A stretch of 44,509 bases of DNA from an uncultured Lachnospiraceae bacterium (GTDB lineage Bacteria > Bacillota > Clostridia > Lachnospirales > Lachnospiraceae): the NCBI GenBank assembly GCA_934359535.1, contig CAKRLN010000001.1, forward strand, positions 1 through 44,509, in the 5' to 3' direction. The translations under genes were made by a program, and so were the position numbers. This document shows positions 1 to 8,198 of the stretch, piece after piece (the first letter of the stretch is position 1; each line of letters starts with the position of its first letter). The notes below the pieces were generated by a model. It searched no databases. It was not told the DNA's origin and saw nothing but the letters and a program-made list of their open reading frames with translations.

Positions 1-95
1 CTGGTGCCGTTGTTGTATCAATCCCGATCGCAATCTTATTCCTTGCAACACAGAAATTCTATGTTGATGGAATGGGTGGAGCTGTTAAAGGTTAA
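1..95 (+). CDS. C-terminal end of a sugar ABC transporter permease (MalG type), partial
   Basis: Frame 3 is open from the first base and stops at TAA 93-95, giving about 30 residues. A hydrophobic stretch (VVSIPIAILFL) is followed by QKFYVDGM and the ending GGAVKG. The carboxy end of MalG/MsmG/GanQ-type sugar permeases typically reads Q-[KR]-[YF]-[FV]-[VI]-x-G-[LM]-x-x-G-A-V-K-G, so the match is specific even though short. The protein would be an inner-membrane channel subunit of a carbohydrate ABC importer. The lipid-anchored amylase just downstream fits uptake of alpha-glucan breakdown products. The rest of the gene lies outside the window. Confidence 0.8.
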   Translation, partial: GAVVVSIPIAILFLATQKFYVDGMGGAVKG

Positions 96-105
96 CAGAA
101 TACAT

Positions 106-156
106 AAAAAAACCTGCGTGCAAACCGGATGTCTGTCCGGTACCGCAGGTTTTTTT
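106..156 (+). terminator. Intrinsic terminator after the sugar permease
   Basis: CCTGCG at 113-118 pairs with CGCAGG at 144-149. The A-run at 106-112 pairs with the T-run at 150-156. An inner ACCGGA/TCCGGT pair (124-129 with 136-141) extends the hairpin. The T-run makes a classic Rho-independent terminator that separates the transporter from the amylase gene. Confidence 0.9.
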
Positions 157-234
157 CATAAGGCTTGCAGGTACAGGTATTAGTGAATTTTGGAGAGTTT
201 TACAATTGTCTGATTGACAACGGAAAGGGAAAAA

Positions 235-1887
235 ATGAAAAAGAAAATGGTAAGCATACTTCTTACAGTATGCATGGCAGCAGGACTTTTTGCAGGCTGC
301 GAAAAGCAGAGCAGTTCAGCAACAGAGCCGTTTAGGACAGAGGAAGCAACAGAAAAAGCTGCATATGAGCAGATCACATATGATTATGAGCAGGAGCTTA
401 ATGTTGTAGACGATAATTACCGCAATTACTATGAAATTTTTGTTTATTCGTTCTATGATTCGGATGGGGATGGAATCGGGGATTTTAACGGAGTGACAGA
501 AAAGCTGGATTATATTAAGGAGCTTGGATTTAATGGGATCTGGCTTATGCCGATATTACAGTCTCCAACCTATCACAAGTATGATGTCTCTGACTATTAT
601 ATGCCGGATGAGCAGTATGGAACGATGGCGGATTATGAGAATCTGATTGAAGAGTGCCATAAGCGCGGAATCCGTGTTGTTATGGATTTTGAGATGAACC
701 ATACATCATCAAAGCATCCATGGTTCACACAGGCATGTGAGTATTTAAAATCACTGCCGGACGGACAGGCACCGGATGCGGCAGAGTGTCCGTATGTGGA
801 TTATTATCATTTTTCTGATAAAAAGGTAAATAACAACTATTATCAGGTGTCTGGAACAAACTGGTATTATGAGGGCAGCTTCTGGTCAGAAATGCCAGAT
901 CTGAATTTTGCCAATGAATCATTGAAAAAAGAGTTTGAGGATATCGCAGCATTCTGGATTGGGAAGGGAATTGATGGTTTCCGTCTGGATGCAATTATGC
1001 ATCTGGAGGAAAACCGTACGAGCTTTAATACAGAGATTATGAATTGGTATTATGAATACTGTAAGTCATTGGATCCGGATTTCTATATGGTGTCCGAGGT
1101 GTGGTCAGATGAGATGACAATTGCAGATTATTATCAGAGCAAAACGCCGAGCATGTTTAATTTTGATGCAGGAAATACGGAAGGAGCACTGATAAAAACA
1201 GCGAAAGGCAGCATGAAGGCATCCTCATTTGTAGATCGTATGCTTAAATATCAGACAGATTTTTCTGAGGAAAATCCGGATTATATCGATGCACCATTCC
1301 TTACAAACCATGATATGGCGCGTGTTTCCAATGTGCTGCAGGACAATGAGGAGCAGATGAAGCTTGCAGCAGGTCTTCTTATGACGATGAGTGGAAGTCC
1401 GTTTGTGTATTATGGGGAAGAAATCGGGCTAGCAAGCTCTGGTCAGAAGGATGAGAATAAACGCCTTCCAATGATCTGGTCAAAAGAGGATACGACAGGG
1501 GAGTGTGATGGACCAGAGGATGCAGATTCCGATATTACATCAGAATTTCCAGCAGTAGACAAACAGGAGGAAGATCCGCTTTCGCTGTTAAATTACTATA
1601 AACGTGCCATCCGGATACGGAATGAGAATCCAGAGATTGCAAGAGGACAGGTTGAGAAAATTGATGCACTCTGCAATGACACAGAGGCCGCAATCACGAA
1701 AACATGGAATGACAGTGTAATCGGGATTGTATACAATACCGCAGACAAAGACACTACGATCCGCCTTTCGGACACAGCGTTAAAGAATATGCAGATCCGT
1801 GGCTACCTGACCGTGGACGGTTCTGAGATTACTTTGAAGGATGGTGTACTTTCGTTGCCGGCGCAGTCGATTTGTATTTTGAAATAG
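235..1887 (+). CDS. Lipid-anchored alpha-glucan hydrolase, GH13 (subfamily 36-like)
   Basis: This is a 550-residue extracellular lipoprotein amylase. The N-terminus MKKKM plus a hydrophobic run ends in the lipobox FAGC, so the mature protein should be tethered by a lipidated Cys. GH13 signatures appear in order: the DGDGIGDFNG start of the barrel, region I DFEMNH, region II GFRLDA with nucleophile D252, region III SEVW with acid/base E288, and region IV TNHD with D360. The fifth conserved region reads MPDLN, which marks the intermediary group between oligo-1,6-glucosidases and neopullulanases (GH13_36). It probably cuts starch oligosaccharides at the cell surface to feed the upstream ABC importer. 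ATG 235 is preferred because GAAAGGGA lies just upstream; an in-frame TTG at 214 lacks a site. Exact bond specificity cannot be read from the sequence. Confidence 0.93.
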   Translation: MKKKMVSILLTVCMAAGLFAGCEKQSSSATEPFRTEEATEKAAYEQITYDYEQELNVVDDNYRNYYEIFVYSFYDSDGDGIGDFNGVTEKLDYIKELGFNGIWLMPILQSPTYHKYDVSDYYMPDEQYGTMADYENLIEECHKRGIRVVMDFEMNHTSSKHPWFTQACEYLKSLPDGQAPDAAECPYVDYYHFSDKKVNNNYYQVSGTNWYYEGSFWSEMPDLNFANESLKKEFEDIAAFWIGKGIDGFRLDAIMHLEENRTSFNTEIMNWYYEYCKSLDPDFYMVSEVWSDEMTIADYYQSKTPSMFNFDAGNTEGALIKTAKGSMKASSFVDRMLKYQTDFSEENPDYIDAPFLTNHDMARVSNVLQDNEEQMKLAAGLLMTMSGSPFVYYGEEIGLASSGQKDENKRLPMIWSKEDTTGECDGPEDADSDITSEFPAVDKQEEDPLSLLNYYKRAIRIRNENPEIARGQVEKIDALCNDTEAAITKTWNDSVIGIVYNTADKDTTIRLSDTALKNMQIRGYLTVDGSEITLKDGVLSLPAQSICILK

Positions 1888-1895
1888 TTACAATA

Positions 1896-2642
1896 TTACA
1901 ACGAAAGAAGTGCTTTGTGGGAGTTTAACATTTCCACAACGCGCTTTTCACAGTAAGATCCGATCTTCTTCTGTGTCTCTTTATCGAGTGCCTTCATATC
2001 GATTGGCTCTCCATATTGTAAGATGACATGACGGCTGTGAATCCATGGAAGATGGTCTTCAAAGATCTCTGAGGTTCCAGTGATTGCCATCGGAATGATC
2101 TTACAGCCGGTTTTCTGGGCGATTTTGAAGCTTCCTTCCTTAAATGGAAGGACAGCGGCAGAATCGCTTTTGTCTTTGTTACGGGTTCCTTCTGGATAGA
2201 TACAGATGGAAATGCCATGTTTTACATAATCAATTGCAGAGAGAATGACCTTCATGCTCTGCTTCATATCTGACCTGTCAATGAATAGACAGTAGATCCG
2301 TTTCATAAAAAGGCGAAGGACCGGGATCTTACCAATGGTATCCTTAGCAATATATCCAGTTAGTCCCGGACACTGCGCATAGCTTGCAACGACATCAAAG
2401 ATACCACGGTGGTTGCCGATATAAAGTACCGGCTCGTCAGGCGGGATATTATCTTTTCCGATTACGGTAAGCTTTGTTCCGGAGAAAAACATGACAGCGC
2501 GGAAACCAAACTGTACGATCCGCAAAGTGGAAAGGTCAGCGGCTTTTTTGTTAAATTTGGAAATGATCCACTCGATTCCAAGGATCGGAAGACCGATCAA
2601 AAGAAAGAGAATGACAAATAAAACAGTGAATATAGTACGCAT
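1896..2642 (-). CDS. plsC: 1-acyl-sn-glycerol-3-phosphate acyltransferase (PlsC family)
   Basis: This 248-residue membrane-associated acyltransferase makes phosphatidic acid from lysophosphatidic acid in phospholipid synthesis. An N-terminal membrane helix (residues 4-25) precedes the catalytic HX4D block, NHRGIFD at 77-83, and the glycerol-phosphate-binding block PEGTRNKD near 150-157. Length and motif spacing match bacterial PlsC. The start at 2642 is chosen because GAGGTG lies about 6 bases before that ATG; the upstream in-frame ATG (2654) is itself part of the ribosome binding site. The gene runs towards the amylase with 8 bases between the two stop codons. Lysophospholipid acyltransferases with other acceptors share these motifs, so the acceptor is inferred. 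Confidence 0.9.
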   Translation of the reverse strand: MRTIFTVLFVILFLLIGLPILGIEWIISKFNKKAADLSTLRIVQFGFRAVMFFSGTKLTVIGKDNIPPDEPVLYIGNHRGIFDVVASYAQCPGLTGYIAKDTIGKIPVLRLFMKRIYCLFIDRSDMKQSMKVILSAIDYVKHGISICIYPEGTRNKDKSDSAAVLPFKEGSFKIAQKTGCKIIPMAITGTSEIFEDHLPWIHSRHVILQYGEPIDMKALDKETQKKIGSYCEKRVVEMLNSHKALLSL

Positions 2643-2833
2643 GTTACACCTCATATCGTTTAAATTTTTAGGTATTCGCGTTTGCTTTTTGCAAGTTTCG
2701 CGTATACTTCAATTTATTATACAGGAGAGTATGGGGAAATGCAATCATGCACAGGAACATCATTCAGGCATAAGACAGGCAGCATACAGCATAGGATGAG
2801 ATAAGGCATATAGGAAGAGAATCAGGGAACAAA

Positions 2834-3280
2834 ATGAATGGGACACTGGAAATTGGAACGCATCGAAGCGGTATCAGGGTAGTTCATGGTCTTTTAATTT
2901 TGGTGATGGCAAGCAGCTTTTTTTGTGGATGTGCGGCAAAGAAGGCAGAAAGGGAGAAGGTGCGGGATTTAGACTATACGGTGGTGGAGGATTCAGATCT
3001 TCCGGAGGAATTAAAAAATGAGATCGACCAGAAAAAAACGGCACATTTCAAATATACCTATGAGACGGGGGAATATTTATACATTGTGATGGGCTATGGA
3101 CAGCAGGAGACGGGGGGATACAGTATTACAGTAAAAGAATTGTATTTATCCTCGAATGCCATATTTTTCAAGACGGAGCTGAAAGGACCGGAAAAAGGAG
3201 AGACAATTTCCCAGGCGCCGAGCTGTCCCTATATTGTTGTAAAAACAGAAATTACTGGAAAACCAGTTGTGTTTGAATAG
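2834..3280 (+). CDS. Small lipoprotein with PrcB C-terminal-type domain
   Basis: This 148-residue protein has a basic N-terminus, a hydrophobic segment and the lipobox FCGC (around residue 33), so it is probably an exported lipoprotein. The mature part ends in a compact beta-rich domain with the pattern GYGQQETGGYSI...ELYL...L.GP.KGE...Q..S.P, typical of the PrcB_C/protease-complex-subunit family (PF14343). The role of these proteins in Firmicutes is not defined; Treponema PrcB is a partner of a surface protease. AGGGAA sits about 5 bases before ATG 2834. It appears monocistronic, followed by veg with its own promoter. Confidence 0.75.
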   Translation: MNGTLEIGTHRSGIRVVHGLLILVMASSFFCGCAAKKAEREKVRDLDYTVVEDSDLPEELKNEIDQKKTAHFKYTYETGEYLYIVMGYGQQETGGYSITVKELYLSSNAIFFKTELKGPEKGETISQAPSCPYIVVKTEITGKPVVFE

Positions 3281-3361
3281 GCAAAAAGAGCCGAAAATAT
3301 GCGGGATTCAGGAAACTATGCATAAACATGCAGAAAAAATGTATATGGTACTTTGGTACAC

Positions 3362-3390
3362 TTGTTAATGATTTATCACTATGCTATACT
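3362..3390 (+). promoter_or_regulatory. Sigma-A promoter for veg
   Basis: TTGTTA at 3362-3367, a 17-base spacer, and TATACT at 3385-3390. It lies 60 bases before the veg start, after the stop of the lipoprotein gene. Strong vegetative promoters are usual for veg genes. Confidence 0.75.
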
Positions 3391-3450
3391 AAAGTAGCAC
3401 AAGATATTGTTTGGTTTCAGTTAGAAATACCCAGATAGAGGAGGCATCAT

Positions 3451-3693
3451 ATGGTACAGGCAAACATCAGCAAGGTTCGGGCATCCGTTCATCAGCAGTG
3501 TGGCAGCAGAGTTATGATCCAGCTGGATCGGGGACGCAACAAGGTAGATATTCAGGAAGGCGTCATCCAGAAAGCATATCCAAGTGTTTTTACAGTATTA
3601 GTTGATGATGACAAGGAGGAGAATCCTCCGCAGCTGTTATCATTTAGCTACACCGATATTATTACGAAAGATATCCGCATGAAGCTTTGCTAA
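3451..3693 (+). CDS. veg: Veg family protein
   Basis: The 80-residue protein matches the Veg family (formerly DUF1021) over its whole length, including the hallmark A-Y-P-S-V-F-T-V stretch and the ending S-Y-T-D-I-I-T. In Bacillus subtilis Veg is a highly expressed small protein that stimulates biofilm matrix production by antagonising SinR; whether that role holds in anaerobes without SinR is unknown. AGAGGAGG lies about 8 bases before ATG 3451. Its transcript should start at the promoter 60 bases upstream and stop at the hairpin that follows, so it is probably a single-gene unit. Confidence 0.92.
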   Translation: MVQANISKVRASVHQQCGSRVMIQLDRGRNKVDIQEGVIQKAYPSVFTVLVDDDKEENPPQLLSFSYTDIITKDIRMKLC

Positions 3694-3716
3694 GCTTATG
3701 CATTGAGGTTAGGAAT

Positions 3717-3774
3717 AAAATCCCTCCATTTCGAATATGTATTTATACAAAGTTCGAAGTGGAGGGATTTTTTT
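3717..3774 (+). terminator. Terminator of veg overlapping the ribosome binding site of sipL
   Basis: AAAATCCCTCCA (3717-3728) pairs with TGGAGGGATTTT (3760-3771), extended inward by TTCGAA (3730-3735) with TTCGAA (3753-3758). A run of seven Ts follows (3768-3774). The 3' arm contains GGAGGG, the only good Shine-Dalgarno for the next gene, and its TTG start uses the last Ts. Confidence 0.85.
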
Positions 3775-5329
3775 GGAATTTGAAAAGCAGAGCATGAATA
3801 GAAGCTGGAAGAAAGCAAATGCCATGACACAGATCACACTTGATGATGATTCCATTATTCCGGACAGCAGACCGGATGCAGTCCGTGTGATACATACTAT
3901 GGGAACGCTTACATTTGAGGAGCCAAAGGCCACGAGCCAGGGAGTATGGATGAAGGGAAGAATGGATTTTTTTGTACTGTACAGGACGGATAAGCAGGAA
4001 GACCGGATTGAGACGTTAAGTGGTTCCATTCCGTTTCAGGAAAAAATCATGATGGAAGGAGTAGAAGAGACAGACTTTGTCCGGCTGGAGGGAGAGATTG
4101 AGGATCTTTCAGTCAATCTCATTAATTCAAGAAAACTGGATGTACGGGCGCTTCTTGAAATCAGAGCTTTTGCGGAAAAAAATAAAGAGGAGGAGATTGT
4201 GTCAGCAGTGCTTGGAGACGGGCATTATGAGCAGAAGATCCGTGAGGAAACAATGTTAAATCTGGCAGCAGCAAAGAAGGATATTCTGCGTGTACGAAAT
4301 GAGATTGCGCTGCCAAATGCTAAGCCGAATATTGGAAAGCTGCTCTGGCAGAGCATTTGTCCACAAAATATGACATCAGAGCTTTCGGATGGGGTACTGT
4401 GTGTGTCGGGAAATGCGCAGATCAGTGTTTTATACCGGGCTGATGAGGAGGAACAGATCCAGTGGTTTGAGACGAGTGTGCCGTTTCAGGGTAAGATCGA
4501 TTGCAGCAATGCAAAAAGCACCGATGTTTTCTGGGCAAAATTTTCCCCGGACAGCATGGAACTGGAGGCCAGGGAGGATTATGATGGTGAAGAACGTCTT
4601 CTTGGCATGGAGCTGGTATTTGGGGCAGATATCAAGGTATGGCGTGAGGAGACAATTCCCGTCCTGGAGGATCTGTTTGCCATTGACCGGGAGGTGGAAA
4701 CGGAGTGTGAGGATACAGTCTGCAATGAGCTTCTGGTGAAAAATCATGCAAAGATCCGTATGGGAGATCAGATGCGGCTTGAACGGGAAAAGGAAAAAAT
4801 CCTTCAGATCTGTGGAAGCTGTGGAACCGTTCATATTGATGAGGCGGTACAAAAGCCGGAGGGAATTTATGTTTCCGGGGTTCTTGCAGTGGATAGTTTA
4901 TATGTTACGGCAGATGATAATTATCCGGTCGCACATATCCAGGATATGCTGTCATTCGAGCAGCTTATAGAGGTTCCGGAAATGTCGGATAATGTTATCT
5001 TTGAGTTAGACTGTGGCATAGATCAGATCAGCGTGAACCTTCTTGACAGCACAAGCTATGAGATTAAGGCAGTGATAAGCCTTGCGGTTCTTGCAGTGAA
5101 GGAACACCATTTTTGCAGAATCACAGGTGCGAAGGAGGCACCGCTAGATACAAAACGGTTAAACAAACAGCCGGGAATTACCGGTTATATTGTAAAACAG
5201 GGGGAGGAGCTTTGGAATATAGCAAAAGCTTATCATACAACAGTTCAGGAGCTGATGGAGACAAATGATCTGAAAACGCAGACGCCAGAGGCAGGAAGCC
5301 GTATCATGATTGTAAAAAAGGTCGGTTGA
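3773..5329 (+). CDS. sipL: SipL-like spore assembly protein (DUF3794/SPOCS plus LysM)
   Basis: This 518-residue protein has three DUF3794 (SPOCS) modules, roughly residues 30-160, 170-300 and 325-450, and a C-terminal LysM at about 469-515 (GYIVKQGEELWNIAKAYHTT...). The layout is that of SipL, which in Clostridioides difficile binds the ATPase SpoIVA through its LysM and is required for coat encasement in the mother cell. TTG 3773 is chosen because GGAGGG lies 6 bases upstream and the product then begins MEFEKQSMN; ATG 3737 has no site and would translate the terminator stem. A mother-cell (sigma-E) promoter is expected but I could not define one. Assignment rests on architecture. Confidence 0.85.
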   Translation: MEFEKQSMNRSWKKANAMTQITLDDDSIIPDSRPDAVRVIHTMGTLTFEEPKATSQGVWMKGRMDFFVLYRTDKQEDRIETLSGSIPFQEKIMMEGVEETDFVRLEGEIEDLSVNLINSRKLDVRALLEIRAFAEKNKEEEIVSAVLGDGHYEQKIREETMLNLAAAKKDILRVRNEIALPNAKPNIGKLLWQSICPQNMTSELSDGVLCVSGNAQISVLYRADEEEQIQWFETSVPFQGKIDCSNAKSTDVFWAKFSPDSMELEAREDYDGEERLLGMELVFGADIKVWREETIPVLEDLFAIDREVETECEDTVCNELLVKNHAKIRMGDQMRLEREKEKILQICGSCGTVHIDEAVQKPEGIYVSGVLAVDSLYVTADDNYPVAHIQDMLSFEQLIEVPEMSDNVIFELDCGIDQISVNLLDSTSYEIKAVISLAVLAVKEHHFCRITGAKEAPLDTKRLNKQPGITGYIVKQGEELWNIAKAYHTTVQELMETNDLKTQTPEAGSRIMIVKKVG

Positions 5330-5353
5330 TTCTATAACAGAGTGTAGTATAAT

Positions 5354-5386
5354 AGACCAGGGTGTGAAAAGGTCCCTGGTCTTTTT
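5354..5386 (+). terminator. Intrinsic terminator after sipL
   Basis: AGACCAGGG (5354-5362) pairs perfectly with CCCTGGTCT (5374-5382) across an 11-base loop, followed by Ts to 5385. It lies 25 bases after the sipL stop. Confidence 0.9.
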
Positions 5387-5522
5387 CATATTATAAAAAT
5401 CTCTTTTGAGGCATTTTTTCAGTATTTGTAAGAAAGTTCCTATGGAAAAATTACACATTTTGTGCCACAATAGAAATAGGTATGCCTTAGTGTAGGATAA
5501 AGTCATGGAGGTACAGGATAGA

Positions 5523-6890
5523 ATGAAGCTATATACATATATAAAGCAAAAACGCGGCGTGAAAAAGATCCTTTCATCGGCACTTGTTGCAGTGATGATG
5601 CTTACGATGCCAGTGATCAGTGGAATCAGCCAGGATACATGGACTGTTTATGCAACATCAGCAAAGGAAAAGCGTGATCAGGCACAGAGTAACCTTGACA
5701 GCACCAAGAGCCAGATCAGTGAGCTTGAGAATTTACAGGGACAGATTGACAGCCAGTTATCCCAGAAAGCACAGGAGGTCGCTGCAATCATGACGAATCA
5801 GCAGCTGCTTCAGAACGATATGGACAGCACAGAGGCTCAGATCACACAGGCACAGTCTGACCTTGAGGCAGCCCAGCAGCAGGAGCAGGAGCAGTATGCG
5901 GCAATGAAGCTCCGTATCCAGTATATGTATGAGAACAGCACATCGGCTTCCATCTGGACAGCGATTATAGGGGCAGATGGAATTGCGGATATGTTAAACC
6001 GCATTGAGTATGTCAATAAAGTATATGAGTCCGACAGGGAGATGTTGACAAATTACCAGAATACGGTACAGCAGGTCGCTGATCTTAAGAGCCAGCTGGA
6101 GCTTCAGTATGCAGATATGGAATCCATGCAGGAGAGTTATAAGGAGCAGCAGAGTGCACTTGAGAGTGCAATGGCAGAGTTAAAAGCACAGTCTTCGGAT
6201 TATGATACACAGATTGCAGCAGCCCAGACACTTGCAAACCAGTATGCCCAGACCGTTGCAGAACAAAATGAGGTCATTCGGCAGCAGGAAATTGCGGCAG
6301 CCCAGCAAAAGGCAGCTGAGGAGGCGAGAAAAGCCAAGGAAGCAGAAGATGCAAGAAAGGCAGCAGCAGCAACAGCCAATACAAGCAGCAGTTCAAATAG
6401 CAGCAGTTCGAATAGCAGCAGCAGCTCTAATAGTAATAACAGTTCGAACAATAACAGCAATTCAAACAGCGCTGGCGGCGGAAACAGCAGTAATAATAAC
6501 AGCAATAATGCCAATATAGGCGGTGATAATAACCCATCTTCGGTTGTATCTGGAAGTGCTATTGTAAGCTATGCATGTCAGTTTGTCGGGAACCCATACG
6601 TGTGGGGCGGTAACAGTCTGACTGAGGGATGCGATTGTTCCGGGTTTGTGCATCTTGTTATGCAGCATTTTGGAATTGACTCACCAAGATATTCCCAGTC
6701 CTTTGCATCCTGGGGCAATCCGGTAAGCTATAATAATATGCAGGCGGGAGATGTTGTTGTATATCCGGGTCATGTAGCGATTTATATGGGGAATGGCTGT
6801 ATTGTAGAGGCACAGTCAACAAGTGCCGGAATTACAAAGTACCGCAGTGTGAACTGCCACACAATTCTTGCAATCAGAAGAGCCGCATAA
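5523..6890 (+). CDS. Secreted NlpC/P60 peptidoglycan hydrolase with coiled-coil domain
   Basis: This 455-residue exported protein has a basic N-terminus and hydrophobic signal sequence ending near VYATSA. A long Gln/Glu-rich coiled coil follows (about residues 45-270), like the regulatory region of CwlO/PcsB-type hydrolases. A low-complexity Ser/Asn linker (about 285-335) leads to an NlpC/P60 catalytic domain. Catalytic Cys372 lies in DCSGF and His417 in GHVAIY, as expected for D,L-endopeptidases that cut the stem peptide. In CwlO-type enzymes the coiled coil is controlled by FtsEX; that control is an inference here. ATG 5523 is chosen because GGAGG lies 11 bases upstream; an earlier in-frame ATG (5505) would overlap that site. 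Confidence 0.9.
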   Translation: MKLYTYIKQKRGVKKILSSALVAVMMLTMPVISGISQDTWTVYATSAKEKRDQAQSNLDSTKSQISELENLQGQIDSQLSQKAQEVAAIMTNQQLLQNDMDSTEAQITQAQSDLEAAQQQEQEQYAAMKLRIQYMYENSTSASIWTAIIGADGIADMLNRIEYVNKVYESDREMLTNYQNTVQQVADLKSQLELQYADMESMQESYKEQQSALESAMAELKAQSSDYDTQIAAAQTLANQYAQTVAEQNEVIRQQEIAAAQQKAAEEARKAKEAEDARKAAAATANTSSSSNSSSSNSSSSSNSNNSSNNNSNSNSAGGGNSSNNNSNNANIGGDNNPSSVVSGSAIVSYACQFVGNPYVWGGNSLTEGCDCSGFVHLVMQHFGIDSPRYSQSFASWGNPVSYNNMQAGDVVVYPGHVAIYMGNGCIVEAQSTSAGITKYRSVNCHTILAIRRAA

Positions 6891-6898
6891 ATTATTGT

Positions 6899-6987
6899 AA
6901 CCACCCCATATATGGGCAGAATGCGCTTCATCGCAGCGGAAAAGCACGATTGGATGTGTGGTCTTGCGAATGTATGGGGCGGGTTTT
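6899..6987 (+). other. Long-range inverted repeat, possible structured terminator or leader
   Basis: AACCACCCCATA (6899-6910) can pair with TATGGGGCGGGTT (6973-6985), allowing one bulge and a G-U, and TTTT ends at 6987. The 62 bases between can form smaller stems such as CGCT/AGCG (around 6924-6938). It lies between the NlpC/P60 gene and yqeY, so it may end the first transcript or be a leader of the second. I recognise no RNA family. Confidence 0.35.
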
Positions 6988-7030
6988 GAATATTTCGATA
7001 TGAAAATGAAAAAACAGGAGGAAATGAACG

Positions 7031-7468
7031 ATGCAGATGGAAACATTACAAAAAGAAATGATCGCAGCAATGAAGGCAAGAGATAAGGTAAGAAAGGAAG
7101 CAATCTCAGGGCTTGTATCGGCTGCAAAAAAAGCAGCAATTGATGAGGGCTGCCGCGATGATATTAAGGAAGAGCTTGTAAATCGTGTGATCTTAAAGGA
7201 GTTAAAGACGGTAAAGGAACAGATCGACAGTTGTCCGGAATCCCGTCAGGATCTGAAAGAGGAATATCAGACACGCTATGATATTTATAAAGAGTTTGCA
7301 CCGGCTATGATGTCTGCAGATGAGGTGGAAGCCGTATTAAAAGAGAAATTCGCAGATGTGATTGCATCTGGAAATAAAGGAATGATCATGAAGACCGTAA
7401 TGCCAGAGCTAAAGGGAAAAGCGGATGGAAAGGTGATCAACCAGGTTGTTGCAAAGCTTTGTCAGTAA
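7031..7468 (+). CDS. YqeY family protein (GatB/YqeY domain)
   Basis: The 145-residue protein spans the whole YqeY family: an N-terminal helix bundle (M..L.KEMI.AMKARD..R...I..L) and the C-terminal GatB tail-like domain ending in K-G-K-A-D-G-K-V-I-N-Q-V-V. The C-terminal half resembles the tRNA-binding tail of GatB, subunit of the Asp/Glu-tRNA amidotransferase, but the free-standing protein has no established activity. AGGAGG lies 9 bases before ATG 7031. The next gene begins one base after its stop, so the two are probably co-transcribed. Confidence 0.9.
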   Translation: MQMETLQKEMIAAMKARDKVRKEAISGLVSAAKKAAIDEGCRDDIKEELVNRVILKELKTVKEQIDSCPESRQDLKEEYQTRYDIYKEFAPAMMSADEVEAVLKEKFADVIASGNKGMIMKTVMPELKGKADGKVINQVVAKLCQ

Positions 7469-7469
7469 G

Positions 7470-8135
7470 ATGAGAAAAAAATACATTGTGACAGCCGTCC
7501 TTTTGGTGCTTGCCGTTGTTTTAGGCTGGCAGTGCTATGAAAAGGGCATTAATAAAAAGCCTTTGAATTACCCGGAAAGTCTGGACAAAAAGGCAGTCCG
7601 GGTAAATGATACCGAGCTTACACTCCGGGATCTGGCATTTTATGTTGCCTATGAGGAGGGTGAGGTTGAAAAGCAGGCAGAGGTTTATGACCCGGATGAC
7701 CCAAACAGCTACTGGAATATGCATACGGATGGGCAGTTTGTGAAGGTTGCAGCAAGAAATGCGGCAATCCAGCTGGCAATTCATGATGAGATTTTTTACC
7801 AGCTGGCAGAAGCGGATCAGACGGTACTTACGGAGGAAGAACTGGAAAGCCTGGATAATAGTATTACGGATTTCTGGTCAGATCTGACGGACCGCGAGGG
7901 CGATGCAGGGCTTGGCGTGACAAGAGATGACATTGCAGCCACCATGAAGCGGGCAGCACTTGCGCAGAAGTATCAGTATATTTATGAGGAGCTTCAGAAT
8001 GCGGATCACGGCGATTATGACTGCTATGGGGATGCCTATGAGGCACTTCGGGACAAGCAGAAATACACAATCCATAAAAATGTATGGAGTCGCGTTAATT
8101 TCGGAAGAGTGACGGTACATCCGGAAGAATCATAG
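7470..8135 (+). CDS. Membrane-anchored protein of unknown function
   Basis: I do not recognise this 222-residue protein with certainty. A basic N-terminus (MRKKY) and one hydrophobic helix (about residues 6-22) should anchor it in the membrane with the rest outside. The outer part is acidic and mostly helical, with V-R-V-N-D-T-E-L-T-L-R-D-L-A-F-Y near residue 45. That stretch is reminiscent of the N-terminal region of SurA/PrsA-type chaperones, but no peptidyl-prolyl isomerase domain follows. It starts one base after the yqeY stop and has no strong ribosome binding site of its own, suggesting translational coupling. Confidence 0.7.
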   Translation: MRKKYIVTAVLLVLAVVLGWQCYEKGINKKPLNYPESLDKKAVRVNDTELTLRDLAFYVAYEEGEVEKQAEVYDPDDPNSYWNMHTDGQFVKVAARNAAIQLAIHDEIFYQLAEADQTVLTEEELESLDNSITDFWSDLTDREGDAGLGVTRDDIAATMKRAALAQKYQYIYEELQNADHGDYDCYGDAYEALRDKQKYTIHKNVWSRVNFGRVTVHPEES

Positions 8136-8198
8136 AGGCGCGTGATCAGGCAAAAAATCATACAATAAGACAGAAGAAAGAATAGAAAGAAGAGTAAT

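Noticed and set aside
3737..3772. ATG 3737 as start of sipL
   Set aside because: It has no ribosome binding site and would translate the veg terminator stem; TTG 3773 has GGAGGG upstream.
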